64,000 nucleotides of DNA from the NCBI RefSeq assembly GCF_006494775.1, contig NZ_CP041146.1, positions 4,154,001 to 4,218,000 of the forward strand. The letters are read 5' to 3'. Shown here in pieces: positions 7,256 through 16,320 of this stretch (its first letter is position 1; every line of letters begins with the position of its first letter). Below the pieces are notes generated by a model that was not told the DNA's origin, made no database searches, and was given only the letters and a program-made list of their open reading frames with translations. Both the position numbers and the translations under genes were made by a program. The stretch is from Nocardioides humi (GTDB lineage Bacteria; Actinomycetota; Actinomycetes; Propionibacteriales; Nocardioidaceae).

Positions 7256-9802
7256 GTGCGCGTGCCCGTGCCCCGGCGTGCCCGCCCCCTGCTCCGGCTG
7301 GCGGCCGCCGAACGCCGCGCCCGTCCCGGCCGCGCCCGCGCCGTCGTCGTCATCGTCGCCCTCGGCGCCGCCCTGCTGACCGCGGCGCTGGTCCTCGGCG
7401 ACACCCTGCGCGCGTCGGTGGAGCAGGGCCTCGCCGTCGAGTACCGCGGCGCCGACATCGTGGTCCGCTCCGACCTCGACCCGGCGGGCACGGAGCCCGC
7501 GCGGGGCGACGGGATCCCGTCGGCCGCCGTACGCCGGATCGAGCGCCTCGACGGCGTCGCGGAGGTGGCGACCTCGGTGCGCGCCACCGCGGTCGCGCAG
7601 ACCCGGGGCACCGCCCGCGGGATCGCGCTCGAGTCGCTGCCCGACGCCGGGCGGTTCGTCTGGCAGGGGTGGAGCGCCGGCCGGCCGCCGGCCGACGGCA
7701 CCGAGATCGCGCTGACCGCGCACACCCTGCGCGACCTCGGCATCGGCCTCGGCGACCAGGTCGCCGTCGGCAGCCCGCGGGTCGGGCGGGCCCTGTTCCG
7801 GGTGGTCGGCGTGGTCGACGTCCGCGGATCGCTGGGCCGCGAGGGATCGGCGTACGGCGTCGTCACGGCGCCGGTCGCGCAGTCGCTCGCGGGCGGCAGC
7901 GGCCCCAACGTGCTGCTCGTCGACGCCGAGCCGGGCGCCGACCTCGACGCGATCGTCGCGGCGATCAACGAGCGCGCGCCGGTCGGCTGGCCGCAGCTGA
8001 CCCGCGATCTCGAGCGCGCGGCCGAGGACGTCCACGGCGTCCGGGCCGGTGCGCTCGGACTGGTGGCCGCCGCGCTGGCCGGGGTCACCCTCGGCATCGG
8101 CGTCGTCGCGCTCGCCACGACGTCCGGGGCGGCGACCCGGTCGCGGCGCCGCTCCCTGGCCCTGGCCCGCTGCCTCGGCGCCACCCGGCGGCAGGTCGTC
8201 GGCCTGACCCTCGCGGAGGTGCTGCTGCCGAGCGCGCTCGGCGCGGTGCTCGGCGTCGTGCTCGGCGCACTGGTCGCCCGGCTGCTGCTGCCGGTGCTGG
8301 ACCTGGTGCCCGGCCTCTACCCGCTGCGCGCCGACGCGTTCACCCTGCGCCCGCTCGCCCTGCTCGGACCGTTGCTGGTCATGGTCCTGCTGGCGGCGGT
8401 CGCGGCGCTCGTCCCGGCCGTGCTCGCGGCCCGGGTCGCGCCCTGGACGGCGCTCGGCGGCGCGACGGGCGCCGACGCCGCCCGCCCCCGGCGCTGGCCG
8501 GTCGTGGCCGGCGCGGTCGCCGTCGTCGCCGGGCCGGCACTGGCCGGGCTCGCGGTCGACCGCGGGACGCCGCGCCTGCTGGCGCCGGCCGTGCTGTTGA
8601 CCGTCGCCGGGACGCTCCTGCTCGTCGCGCCGGTGCTGTCCGCGGTGGCGCGCCTCGCCCGACGCCGTACGACGACCCCGGCCGTGCGGCTGGCGCTGGC
8701 CGACATCGTCCGCCGCCCGGTGGCCGCCGCCACGGAGGCGGTCGCCGTCCTGCTCGCCGTGGCGGTCCTCGCCCTCACCTGGGTCACTGCCGCGGGCGTG
8801 GCCGCCTCCACCTCGGCGCGGCTCGACGCGACCGTCGCGCCCGACCTGACCATCGGCGCGCCGGCCGGCGCCGCGGTCGTCGGCGACGAGACGCTCGCCG
8901 GCCTGGCCGACGTCGACGGGGTCGCGACGGTCGTCCCGGTGCCCTACGGCGCCGGCGTGCGGGTGGTCGGCCGCAGCGGCGGCGAGCGCGTGGAGCTCTC
9001 CGTCGGCACGGTGGCCCTCGACGCCGGCGACCTGCGCTCGGTGCTGCCCGCGGGCGACGCGATCCCGGAGATCCGCGGCGACGCGGTCTACCTCCCGGAG
9101 ACCGCCTTCCCGCCCTTCCCGCGCGACTCCACGCTCAGCCTGGCCGGACCCGACGGCCGGGTACGGGATCTCGCCGTGGTCTACGTGCCCGACCTGCCGG
9201 TCCCGTCCGCGGTCGCGCCCGACACGCTGCGCGCGGCCGCGCACGCCTGCGAGGTACGCGAGGCCTGGCTGCGCCTGGACGCGGGCGTCGACCGCGCCCG
9301 GGTCGTCGACGAGGTCACCGGCGTCGCCGTGCTCGGGGGCGAGCTCCCGGTGGCGGGCCCGGTGATCGCGGACGTCCGCGCCGACCGGGCGATCCGCACC
9401 GCCCGCTCGGCCGGGATCGCGGTGCTCGCCGTCGGCGTCCTCGTGGCGATCGTCGGCGCGGTCGCGACCGCCGCGGTGACGATCAGCGAGCGCACCCGGG
9501 AGTACGCCGTCCTCCGCGCCCTCGGCCTCGAGCGGCGTGCCCTCGCCCGGATGCTGGTGACCCGCGTCGCGCTGGTCGGGCTGGTCGCCGCCGTCGGCGG
9601 CATCCTGCTCGGCAGCGCCGTCGGTGTCCTGCTCACCCGGGCGATCGCCGACGGGATCGACCTGACGCCGGTCGTGCGGGTCCCCCTCCTGCCGGTGGTC
9701 GCGATCGCGGTGCTCACCGTGCTGGTCGTGCGCGCCGCGGCGACGGCCGCGCTGGAGCAGGTGTCCTTCGTCCCGCCGGCCCGTGTGCTGGCCCGGCGAT
9801 GA
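7256..9802 (+). CDS. ABC transporter permease with two FtsX domains
   Basis: The 848-residue protein has the duplicated FtsX/MacB-like permease layout. An N-terminal membrane helix (about 25-45) is followed by an extracytoplasmic domain (about 60-260) and three helices with an arginine-rich turn (SRRRSLALARCLGATRRQV). A second set follows a central helix near 490, with the matching cytoplasmic motif REYAVLRALGLERRALARM near the C-terminus. The two motifs mark the ATPase contact sites. It pairs with the ATPase four bases upstream and is followed by two paralogous exported proteins, which may be its partners or cargo. The GTG start is the first in frame. Confidence 0.9.
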   Translation: MRVPVPRRARPLLRLAAAERRARPGRARAVVVIVALGAALLTAALVLGDTLRASVEQGLAVEYRGADIVVRSDLDPAGTEPARGDGIPSAAVRRIERLDGVAEVATSVRATAVAQTRGTARGIALESLPDAGRFVWQGWSAGRPPADGTEIALTAHTLRDLGIGLGDQVAVGSPRVGRALFRVVGVVDVRGSLGREGSAYGVVTAPVAQSLAGGSGPNVLLVDAEPGADLDAIVAAINERAPVGWPQLTRDLERAAEDVHGVRAGALGLVAAALAGVTLGIGVVALATTSGAATRSRRRSLALARCLGATRRQVVGLTLAEVLLPSALGAVLGVVLGALVARLLLPVLDLVPGLYPLRADAFTLRPLALLGPLLVMVLLAAVAALVPAVLAARVAPWTALGGATGADAARPRRWPVVAGAVAVVAGPALAGLAVDRGTPRLLAPAVLLTVAGTLLLVAPVLSAVARLARRRTTTPAVRLALADIVRRPVAAATEAVAVLLAVAVLALTWVTAAGVAASTSARLDATVAPDLTIGAPAGAAVVGDETLAGLADVDGVATVVPVPYGAGVRVVGRSGGERVELSVGTVALDAGDLRSVLPAGDAIPEIRGDAVYLPETAFPPFPRDSTLSLAGPDGRVRDLAVVYVPDLPVPSAVAPDTLRAAAHACEVREAWLRLDAGVDRARVVDEVTGVAVLGGELPVAGPVIADVRADRAIRTARSAGIAVLAVGVLVAIVGAVATAAVTISERTREYAVLRALGLERRALARMLVTRVALVGLVAAVGGILLGSAVGVLLTRAIADGIDLTPVVRVPLLPVVAIAVLTVLVVRAAATAALEQVSFVPPARVLARR

Positions 9803-9825
9803 GGACGTCGATGAGGAGGTGGAGG

Positions 9826-10812
9826 ATGCGTGCCCGGACCGTGCTCGCCGCCCTGACCGTGGCGGGCGCCGCCCTGACCTCCGGCGCGGCCCCGCCCGGG
9901 CCGACGACACCGGCCCCACCGCGGCGATGAGCTACGACTGCCGGCTCAGCGCCGGCTGGGGCGCGCAGGCCGGCGAGCTCGAGGTCCACCTGGACGCCGT
10001 ACCGGCGGCGGTGGCTCCCGGCGAGGAGGTGAGCCTCGCGGGCCACCTCGTCCTCCGGTTCCCCGACAGCGCCGCGCTCCAGTCGCAGCTGACGCTCGCG
10101 CGCACCGTCGAGCTCACCGCGACCTCCTTCGGCCTCACCGCCTCCGCCGGCGCCAGCACCCGGCTGCTGGCGCCGACCCGGATCGACGGCGACCGGGTGA
10201 AGGTCGGCGCCCCGCTCACCGTCGAGGCCGACTTCACGCTGCCCGGCTTCGTCGTGCCCACCGGCGCGACCGGCGACCTCGTGGTCTCCCTCCCGGTCGG
10301 GGCCGCGACGCCCAACACGGTGACCGCCTCCCCGGCCGACGTCGCCTTCAGCGGCGTGCTGGCCCACGACGGCCTGGTGACCACCCGCAACCTGTCGTGC
10401 TGGACCACCGGCGACGTCGCGCTCCCGGTCCTGGCCCGGATCCCCGTGCGGCGCGCGGCCGCCGTCCCCGCCCCGGGGCTGCGCAGCCCGGCGCCGACGC
10501 CACGCCCGCCCCTCCGCGGCGGCCGCCGCGCCCCCGCCCGCGGCCGCCCCACTCGCGGTCGCGCCGGCCGTCGACCCGGCCGCCGCCCCGCAGCCGGCCG
10601 ACGCCGTCCCGGCCGCGGCCGTCCCCGGCCAGGAGGCCCGGCCGGAGGCCGCGATCCCGCCCCGCACCCGCGACGGCCGGATCTTCGTCCCCGCCTGGGC
10701 GCTCGCCCTCGCCGGGCTGCCCCTGCCGGCGCTGGCCGTGGGCTACGCACTCGTCCTCCGCGGCCGGCTGCGCCGCGCCCGGACGGCCGCCGCCACCGTC
10801 GCGGCCGCCTGA
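9826..10812 (+). pseudogene. Exported membrane-anchored protein, paralogue of the next gene, frame-disrupted
   Basis: Three in-order pieces of one gene lie in two frames. The signal peptide (MRARTVLAALTVAGAALTSG, from ATG 9826) reads in one frame. The mature domain (MSYDCRLSAGWG to LARIPVRRAAAV, about 9928-10465) reads in the next. The Ala/Pro linker, membrane helix (PAWALALAGLPLPALAVGY) and basic end (LRGRLRRAR, stop 10810-10812) are back in the first. All pieces align in order with the intact neighbour at 10827, so this is the ancestral reading. The breaks fall in G/C runs near 9889-9900 and 10460-10495. Either the gene is dead or bases are missing from the sequence. Confidence 0.7.
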
Positions 10813-10826
10813 ACGAAAGGTCACCC

Positions 10827-11864
10827 ATGCTCCGCCCCATCGCTGCCGCCACCGCCGCGGTCCTCACCCTGCTCGCGACCACCGCCGCGGCGACGCCCGG
10901 TGAACGCGCCGCCGCGACCCGCACCGCCACGGCGCAGGCGGCGTACGCCTGCCAGATGAAGTACGAGGGCCAGGCCGCCAACGCCGAGGAGTACGCCGAC
11001 CCGACGACCCTCTCCCTGCAGCTCGACGTCCCCACCGAGGTCAGCGCGGGCGAGAGCGTCTCGCTGCGCGGCACCCTGGCGCTGCAGTTTTCGGAGTACC
11101 TCAGCTCGATCAGCAAGGGCTACTTCGACACCTTCGAGGGCTACTCGGACAGCTTCTCCGTCGCGCTCACCATCGGCGGCCGGACGACGGTGCTCGAGGC
11201 CGACCGGTGGCAGTCGCCGAAGACCCAGCGCAGCAACCCGCTCGTCGTCCGGGCTCCGGTCACCTTCCCCACCTTCGTCGTCCCCGCCGGCACCAGCGGC
11301 AGCGTCCGGATCGGGCTGCCGCAGAACAACGTCGTCAAGAACTCCACCTATCCCGCGCCGGCGACCGTCGCCTTCAACGGCCGGGCACAGGCCTCCGGTA
11401 GCTTCGGCACCTACAAGTACGACCTCTCCTGCTACCTGCCGCAGGCCTCCGAGGGCGTGGTCGCCGACATCCCGGTCGCCCGGGCCGCGAGCGCGGCCAA
11501 GACGGGCGGCAAGACCGGTGGCAAGGCCGGCGACAAGGCCGGTGGTGAGGCCGGTGGCGGGGCGACGTCGCAGGCGACCGCGGCCCCCGCGCCCGCCGGC
11601 GCCGCCCCGGCACCCGACGTGCCGACCGAGCCGGTCGCGGACCCCTTCGCCACCGCGACCGCCGTGGCCGCTCCCGGGGCGCCCGCGGCCACGACGCCGG
11701 CCGCGGCCGGCGTGGCGACCGGACCGGCGCGGGACGAGAACGGCGTCTACGTCCCGACCGGTGCCCTCGTCGGCGGCGGGCTGGCCGTCTGCATGCTCGC
11801 GCTGGCGTACGCCGCCTGGGCGCACCTGCGACTGCGCCGGCTGCGCGCCACCCTCGACGGGTAG
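10827..11864 (+). CDS. Exported, C-terminally membrane-anchored surface protein (DUF6801-like?)
   Basis: This 345-residue protein has a signal peptide (residues 1 to about 24), then a beta-rich domain framed by two cysteines (YACQMKYEG and DLSCYLPQ) with the strand pattern LQLDVPTEVSAGESVSLRG. A Lys/Gly then Ala/Pro linker of about 100 residues leads to a C-terminal membrane helix (GALVGGGLAVCMLALAYAAW) and the basic tail LRLRRLRA. It faces outward, anchored by its C-terminus. Its paralogue lies directly upstream, and both follow the iron-box ABC transporter. The DUF6801-like label rests on the Cys...Cys beta-domain pattern from memory and is weak. ATG 10827 follows GAAAGG. Confidence 0.7.
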   Translation: MLRPIAAATAAVLTLLATTAAATPGERAAATRTATAQAAYACQMKYEGQAANAEEYADPTTLSLQLDVPTEVSAGESVSLRGTLALQFSEYLSSISKGYFDTFEGYSDSFSVALTIGGRTTVLEADRWQSPKTQRSNPLVVRAPVTFPTFVVPAGTSGSVRIGLPQNNVVKNSTYPAPATVAFNGRAQASGSFGTYKYDLSCYLPQASEGVVADIPVARAASAAKTGGKTGGKAGDKAGGEAGGGATSQATAAPAPAGAAPAPDVPTEPVADPFATATAVAAPGAPAATTPAAAGVATGPARDENGVYVPTGALVGGGLAVCMLALAYAAWAHLRLRRLRATLDG

Positions 11865-11898
11865 CGGGCAGCTCCGGAGGTCTGTCGAGGCCGCCGGC

Positions 11899-13179
11899 CT
11901 ATGTCCGTCGGTGGAAGCGGACGTCGCCGCTCGACAGGAGTCGATGCTCGTAGGAGCGGTCGTGGATGCGATGGTGATGGTGGGCGCAGAGGTTGATGGC
12001 GTTGGCGAGATCGGTTGGGCCTCCCTCCGACCAGGGCCGGAGGTGGTGGGCCTCGGTCCACGTGGCGGGGACGGTGCAGCCCTCGGCCCGGCACCGTCGG
12101 TCGCGCAGCCGCAGCGCCCGGCGTTGGGCGCGGGTGAACAGCCGCTGGGCCCGCCCGACGTCGAGGATCTCTGCGTCTCCGCCGAGTACGACGGGGATGA
12201 TCGATGCCTGACAGGCCACTCGGCGGGCTTGGGCGGCGGAGACGGACTCGTCTCCCCCGGGTGTGAGGATCCCGGCGGTGGCGAGCTCGGCGCGGAGCTG
12301 CTCCAGGCTGATGGTGACCATGACCGTGGTGGCGTCTCCGCCGTGCTCGGGTAGCCCGTCGGGGTCGAGATTCTCCAGCAACGCGGCGAAGGCGCGGGCA
12401 TAGGCACGATGCTGTGGCATCCGCTCGAACGGCCCGCCCGAAGGGGTGCCTGCCGGTTCGCCCGGGCAGCTGTGGCTGTGATGGCGTGGCGAGGTGTAGG
12501 CCTGCAGGTAGGTCTTCAGCCGTTCCGTGACCGAGGTGGGCAGGATCCCGGCGATCCGGGCCCGGCCGTCGCCGAGATCGCGGAACCGCAGCGACGACTT
12601 CTCCCGGGCACGGCGTTCCTCGTCCTCCAGTCGCCTGCTCTCCTCGGCCTCGGCGACCTCGGGTGCGACGACCTCGAGGATCCGCCGTCCGAGGTGCCGC
12701 AGCTCCCGCGGCGGGTGGTGGGCGGCGTACCCCACCAGCGTCTGCTCAGCCTCGCACGCCAATGTTGGGCCGAGGTGGGCGGGCAGCGCCTCGAGGCTGG
12801 CGGTGATGACCCGCGCCTGGGTGGGGGACACCCGGCCCTCGCGCATTCCCACCGCCACGGTTTGACGCTGCTCCAACGCCTTCGCCAGATGCCAGTCGGC
12901 ACGCGCGGTTCGGGCGTCGGTCCGGGTCTCGTGTGCCACCCACGCGGCGGCGTCCCGTGCACCCGACTGCTCGCCGACCTCGCCCGAGGCCGCGAGCACC
13001 CGCAGCCGCAGCTCGGCCAGCCGGGCTTCCACAACTGCCAGGCGGCGTAGTGCCTGCTGCTTCTCCGCGGTCGACATGAAGACGGGCTGCAGGTCGGCCA
13101 CGTCCTTGACCGCAGCCTCGACCGCATCGGCGCAAGCCAGCACGGGATGTGTCGCGATCACCATCGCAACAGACACCAT
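11899..13179 (-). CDS. DUF222/HNH endonuclease (13E12-repeat type)
   Basis: The 426-residue protein is the two-part actinobacterial 13E12 family. An N-terminal DUF222 region (about 1-300) is rich in coiled-coil helices (RRLAVVEARLAELRLRVLA, ARTARADWHLAKALEQRQ). The C-terminal HNH nuclease has the zinc-type frame RCRAEGC, the WTEAHHLRPWSEGG active-site histidines and NLCAHHHHRIH. Such genes occur in many copies in Actinobacteria and behave like repeat or mobile sequence; their role is not settled. I chose ATG 13179 because GGAGG lies five bases before it; an open frame to 13335 is probably not translated. It lies directly beside an IS cluster. Confidence 0.88.
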   Translation of the reverse strand: MVSVAMVIATHPVLACADAVEAAVKDVADLQPVFMSTAEKQQALRRLAVVEARLAELRLRVLAASGEVGEQSGARDAAAWVAHETRTDARTARADWHLAKALEQRQTVAVGMREGRVSPTQARVITASLEALPAHLGPTLACEAEQTLVGYAAHHPPRELRHLGRRILEVVAPEVAEAEESRRLEDEERRAREKSSLRFRDLGDGRARIAGILPTSVTERLKTYLQAYTSPRHHSHSCPGEPAGTPSGGPFERMPQHRAYARAFAALLENLDPDGLPEHGGDATTVMVTISLEQLRAELATAGILTPGGDESVSAAQARRVACQASIIPVVLGGDAEILDVGRAQRLFTRAQRRALRLRDRRCRAEGCTVPATWTEAHHLRPWSEGGPTDLANAINLCAHHHHRIHDRSYEHRLLSSGDVRFHRRT

Positions 13180-13359
13180 GACCACCTCCGAGCGCAGCGG
13201 ACCCACGAACCAGCAACGGGTCCTCACGTCTCGGGGCAGACACCTGTGAGGGGAGGCGGCCCACCGCACGTTGCGACGGACCGAGCCGGAGCCATCAGCC
13301 ACCGAGGAGTATTGCGCCGACCTGTCGCTATTCAAACATATGTTCGAGTGTGATGCAAG
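13180..13359. other. Upstream region of the HNH gene
   Basis: This non-coding stretch should carry the HNH promoter. It holds the only clearly AT-rich patch nearby (CTATTCAAACATATGTTCGA, 13328-13347), which contains the short palindrome GAACATATGTTC-like core AACATATGTT; a regulator site there is possible. It ends where the first IS481-type element and its direct repeat begin. Confidence 0.4.
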
Positions 13360-13376
13360 TCCTCGCTCGGTGTTGT
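13360..13376 (+). repeat. 17-bp direct repeat, copy 1 (left of IS element A)
   Basis: TCCTCGCTCGGTGTTGT occurs identically at 13360-13376, 14800-14816 and 16304-16320, so one copy flanks each side of both elements. The first 11 bases (TCCTCGCTCGG) are the likely target duplication; TGTTGT may belong to the element ends. Confidence 0.8.
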
Positions 13377-14799
13377 GATGTCTCGGGACATCCCTGACAG
13401 TTCTGTATCAAGACATCCCTGACAGAAGGTGTCTCAGGACTTCCCTGACACTTCTTCGGGTCCGCGTCCTCCGGGTGGTCGGCCGTTGCCGACGTATCGG
13501 ACGCCGGCGGGGGCGCGTTGGTGCTCGATGAGGATCTCGCCTTCGAGGTCGGCGACGGTGATGGTGTCGCCCTCGACGATGACCAGGACTTGCGGGAAGC
13601 CGTAGCGTCCGTCGACCTTGTAGTTGACTCCGGCCAGCATGAAGGTGCCCGCGGTGCTCAACCTCCTGAGACTGGTGCCGGCCGGCAGGTCCTGCGGCGC
13701 TGGTACGGGCTGAAGTCGCTTGGTGGCGGCCTGGACGAGGAAGGGCTCCTCGGGCTTGGGGCGTGGCGCTTCGGCTTTCTCGGTGGCCTCCCAAGCGGTC
13801 TGGGGCGTGATGCGGCCTGGCAGTCCCTGGTGGGGGCGCTCGGTGTTGTAGATCAGGTCGAATGCGTCGACTTGTGCCTGGAGTTCGGCGAGCGTGGCGG
13901 CCAGGGGCTGCTTGTCGAGGTAGCGGAACAGGGTCTGGTGGAAGCGCTCGTTCTTGCCCTGAGTGGTGGGCTTGTAGGGCTTGCCGGTGATCGCTTCGAC
14001 GCCCAAGGACGACACGTGCTCGACAAGCTGGCCCACGAATCCGCGTCGGGAGGGGTTGAGCGCTGTCCCGTTGTCAGACAGCAGCCGTTGTGGGACTCCG
14101 TGCGCGGCCACGGCCTTGTCGAAGACCACGATCGCGGCCGCGGATGTCTCGCCCCACGCGACGTGAGAGGCGACGGCGTAGCGCGAGTGGTCGTCGATGA
14201 GCTGGAAGATCACGCACTTCCTGCCGCCGGTGAGCACGTATTCGGTGGCGTCCATCTGCCAGCACGCGTTCGGGGCCGGATACACAAACCTGCGCCAGGC
14301 CGAACGCGGCTTCTTGCGAGGCTCCTTGCGCGCCACACCTTCCTCGCGGAAGATCCGCGCCAGCGTCGCGACCGACGGGACGGGCTCGAGGCCCATCGTG
14401 ATCATCTTGTCGTGGACGCTGATCGGCCCGTGATCCAAGCCGGAAGACTCCAGCGCTGCCCGCACGCCCAGGGCCTGCTCACGCGCATCGTCGCCGACCT
14501 TGTTGGGACTGGTCCGCGGACGCCTCGATCGCGGCTCCAGAGCCGCCGCTGGTCCGTCGGCGGCCGCACGCCGCCTGAGCATGTAGAACGTTTCCCTCGA
14601 CACCCCGTGTTCGGCACAGAAGGTGGACACCGCTCCGCGGGGAGCGTCATCAGGCCACAGTGCGATAGCGAGTCGGACACGGGGATCAACAGGTTCATTC
14701 GACACTGCTCAACAGAGCCAGAAGTGTCAGGACCCAACGCCGCCCAAACGTCAGGAATCTACTGATACAGAACTGTCAGGGATGTCCTGATACATGACA
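13371..14799 (-). mobile_element. IS481-type insertion sequence A (intact)
   Basis: The element is bounded by terminal repeats that share the block GGACATCCCTGACAGTTC with its exact complement near the right end (about 14769-14787). The direct repeat TCCTCGCTCGG lies outside both ends. It holds one full-length transposase. The left end carries three iterated copies of a GGACATCCCTGACA motif spaced 25-26 bp (13386, 13411 and 13437), probably transposase binding sites. End positions are good to a few bases. Confidence 0.75.
13434..14705 (-). CDS. IS481-type DDE transposase (element A)
   Basis: The 423-residue protein has an N-terminal helix-turn-helix (AVSTFCAEHGVSRETFYML) and then an rve-type DDE core. 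The metal ligands are in QMDATEY (Asp), RLLSDNGTAL (Asp) and TTQGKNERFHQTL (Glu), followed by YNTERPHQGL. A C-terminal beta-rich domain (LRRLSTAGTFMLAGVNYKV) is the usual tail of this group. The catalytic triad is complete and the frame open, so it could be active. The reading strand is opposite to most neighbouring chromosomal genes upstream. Elements B and C just to the right encode the same family. Confidence 0.92.
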   Translation of the reverse strand: MSNEPVDPRVRLAIALWPDDAPRGAVSTFCAEHGVSRETFYMLRRRAAADGPAAALEPRSRRPRTSPNKVGDDAREQALGVRAALESSGLDHGPISVHDKMITMGLEPVPSVATLARIFREEGVARKEPRKKPRSAWRRFVYPAPNACWQMDATEYVLTGGRKCVIFQLIDDHSRYAVASHVAWGETSAAAIVVFDKAVAAHGVPQRLLSDNGTALNPSRRGFVGQLVEHVSSLGVEAITGKPYKPTTQGKNERFHQTLFRYLDKQPLAATLAELQAQVDAFDLIYNTERPHQGLPGRITPQTAWEATEKAEAPRPKPEEPFLVQAATKRLQPVPAPQDLPAGTSLRRLSTAGTFMLAGVNYKVDGRYGFPQVLVIVEGDTITVADLEGEILIEHQRAPAGVRYVGNGRPPGGRGPEEVSGKS

Positions 14800-14816
14800 T
14801 CCTCGCTCGGTGTTGT
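14800..14816 (+). repeat. 17-bp direct repeat, copy 2 (between IS elements A and B)
   Basis: This is the shared middle copy of TCCTCGCTCGGTGTTGT. It serves as right flank of element A and left flank of element B, so the two elements are in tandem at one target. Confidence 0.8.
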
Positions 14817-14827
14817 GTGATGTCTCA

Positions 14828-14918
14828 GGACATCGGTGACACTTGCTGTCTCAGGACATCGGTGACAGTTCTGCATCAGGGCATCGGTGACACTTGCTGT
14901 GTCAGGACATCGGTGACA
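14828..14918 (+). repeat. Four iterons in the left end of IS element B
   Basis: GGACATCGGTGACA is repeated at 14828-14841, 14854-14867, 14879-14892 (one mismatch) and 14905-14918, one every 25-26 bp. Two more copies in reverse lie at the right end (16253-16266 and 16278-16291). They look like transposase binding sites. Confidence 0.75.
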
Positions 14919-14920
14919 CT

Positions 14921-16206
14921 TCAGTCGTGGGGTGCGGCTCCTCGACCTCCACGAGGTCTTCCGTTGCCGACGTAGGTGATGCCGGGTGCGGGTCGTTGGT
15001 GTTCGATGAGGATCTCGCCGTCGAGGTCGGCGACGGTGATGTTGTCGCCCTCGACGATGACCAGAACGTCCTGGAAGCCGTAGCGTCCGTCGACCTTGTA
15101 GTTGACCCCGGCCAGCATGAAGGTGCCGGCGGTGCTCAACCTCCTGACGCTGGTGCCAGCGGGCAGGTCCTGCGGCACGGGCGCGGGTCGAAGGCGCTTC
15201 GCGGCGGTCTGGACGAAGAACGGCTCCTCGGGCTTGGGTCGCGGCGCCTCGGCTTTCTCGGTGGTCTGCCAGGCGGTCTGTGGTGTGAACCGACCGGGGA
15301 GGCCTTGGTGGGGGCGTTGGGTGTTGTAGAGGTGGTCGAACGCGTCGACCTGGGCCTGCAACTCGGCCAGGCTGGCGGCAAGGGGCTGCTTGTCGAGATA
15401 CCGAAACAGCGTTTGGTGGAAGCGCTCGTTCTTACCCTGGGTGGTGGGCTTGTACGGCTTGCCGGTGATCGTCTCGACACCCAGCGAGGAGACATGCTCC
15501 ACGAGCTGGCCCAGATAGCCACGCCGGGAGGGGTCGAGCGCGAGCCCGTTGTCGGACAGCAGCCGCTGCGGCACACCGTGCGCGGTGACTGCCTTGTCGA
15601 AGACCACGATCGCGGCGTCAGCGGTCTCGCCTTCCGCGACGTGAGAGGCGACCGCGTAGCGGGAGTGGTCATCGATGAGCTGGAAGATCACACACTTGCG
15701 GCCGCCCGTGAGGACGTACCCATATCGGCTCGGTGGCGTCGAGCTGCCAGCAGGCGTTCGGGGCGGGATAGACGAACCGCCGCCATATTGTGGCGGGCCG
15801 AGCGGGGCTTCTTCCTCGACTCCAGACGAGCCACGCCGGCCTCGCGGAAGATCCTCGACAGCGACGCCGTCGACGGCACGGCCTCGAACCCCATCGCCTT
15901 CATCTTGTCGTGCACGCTGATCGGCCCGCAGTCCAGACCGGAGGACTCCAGCGCCGCGCGGACCTGCAGGGCCGAGGCCTTGGCCTCCTCGCTCAACCGC
16001 GACGGGCTCGACCGCGGTCGCCTCGAACGTGGTTCAAGCACCGCCGCCGGCCCGTCGACCTGGGCGTGTTTGCGGAGCTCGTAGAACGACTTGCGCGAGA
16101 TGCCGTGCTCAGCACAGAACGTCGACACCGCCCCGCGCGGGGCGTCATCGGGCCACTGAGCGATCGCGAGACGGACACGAGGATCGATGAGTTCATTCGC
16201 AGCCAC
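14921..16206 (-). pseudogene. IS481-type transposase (element B), disrupted by two 10-bp insertions
   Basis: The N-terminal part (start 16206, AVSTFCAEHGISRKSFYEL helix-turn-helix to KKPRSAR) and the C-terminal part (from IFQLIDDHSRYAVASHVAE, with LLSDNGLALD and TTQGKNERFHQTL) are in different frames. Base-by-base comparison with element A across 15695-15810 shows B is exactly 20 bases longer, as two separate 10-base insertions: one near 15719-15731, the other at 15785-15794 inside the palindrome CGCCATATTGTGGCG. The first catalytic Asp region lies between them, so no active enzyme should be made unless the frame is restored. Confidence 0.85.
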
Positions 16207-16303
16207 CGCCCGAGATTCGAGGCAGAAGTGTCACCACCACGAACCCTCAAAGTGTCACCGATGTCCTGATGCAGAACTGTCACCGATGTCCTGCGACACA
16301 ACA

Positions 16304-16320
16304 TCCTCGCTCGGTGTTGT
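16304..16320 (+). repeat. 17-bp direct repeat, copy 3 (right of IS element B)
   Basis: The third identical copy of TCCTCGCTCGGTGTTGT runs straight into remnant C. There CGCTCGGTGTTGTAG is also the complement of the transposase YNTER codons, so element B appears to have landed inside an older transposase gene. Confidence 0.75.

Larger units (their letters stand above)
14811..16303 (-). mobile_element. IS481-type insertion sequence B (broken transposase)
   Basis: The left end TGTTGTGTGATGTCTCAGGACATCGG and the right end complement TGTTGTGTCGCAGGACATCGG form the terminal repeat; the direct repeat lies outside each end. The left end carries four iterons of GGACATCGGTGACA and the right end two, spaced 25-26 bp. 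The element is related to A but has a different iteron core (CGG in place of CCC). Its transposase is disrupted, so it would need a partner in trans. Confidence 0.72.

Noticed and set aside
6533..9919. Very long open frame on the minus strand opposite the ABC transporter
   Set aside because: It is rich in Arg, Gly, Asp and His without domains, and lies exactly antisense to a well-supported ATPase and permease. High GC keeps such shadow frames open.
10397..10903. Pro/Arg-rich protein overlapping the surface-protein paralogues
   Set aside because: It is the third frame of the Ala/Pro linker of the broken paralogue and has no start context.
13386..14918. CRISPR array at the IS ends
   Set aside because: The repeats are 14 bp at a fixed 25-26 bp period, spacers are near-identical, and they lie at transposon ends with no cas genes.
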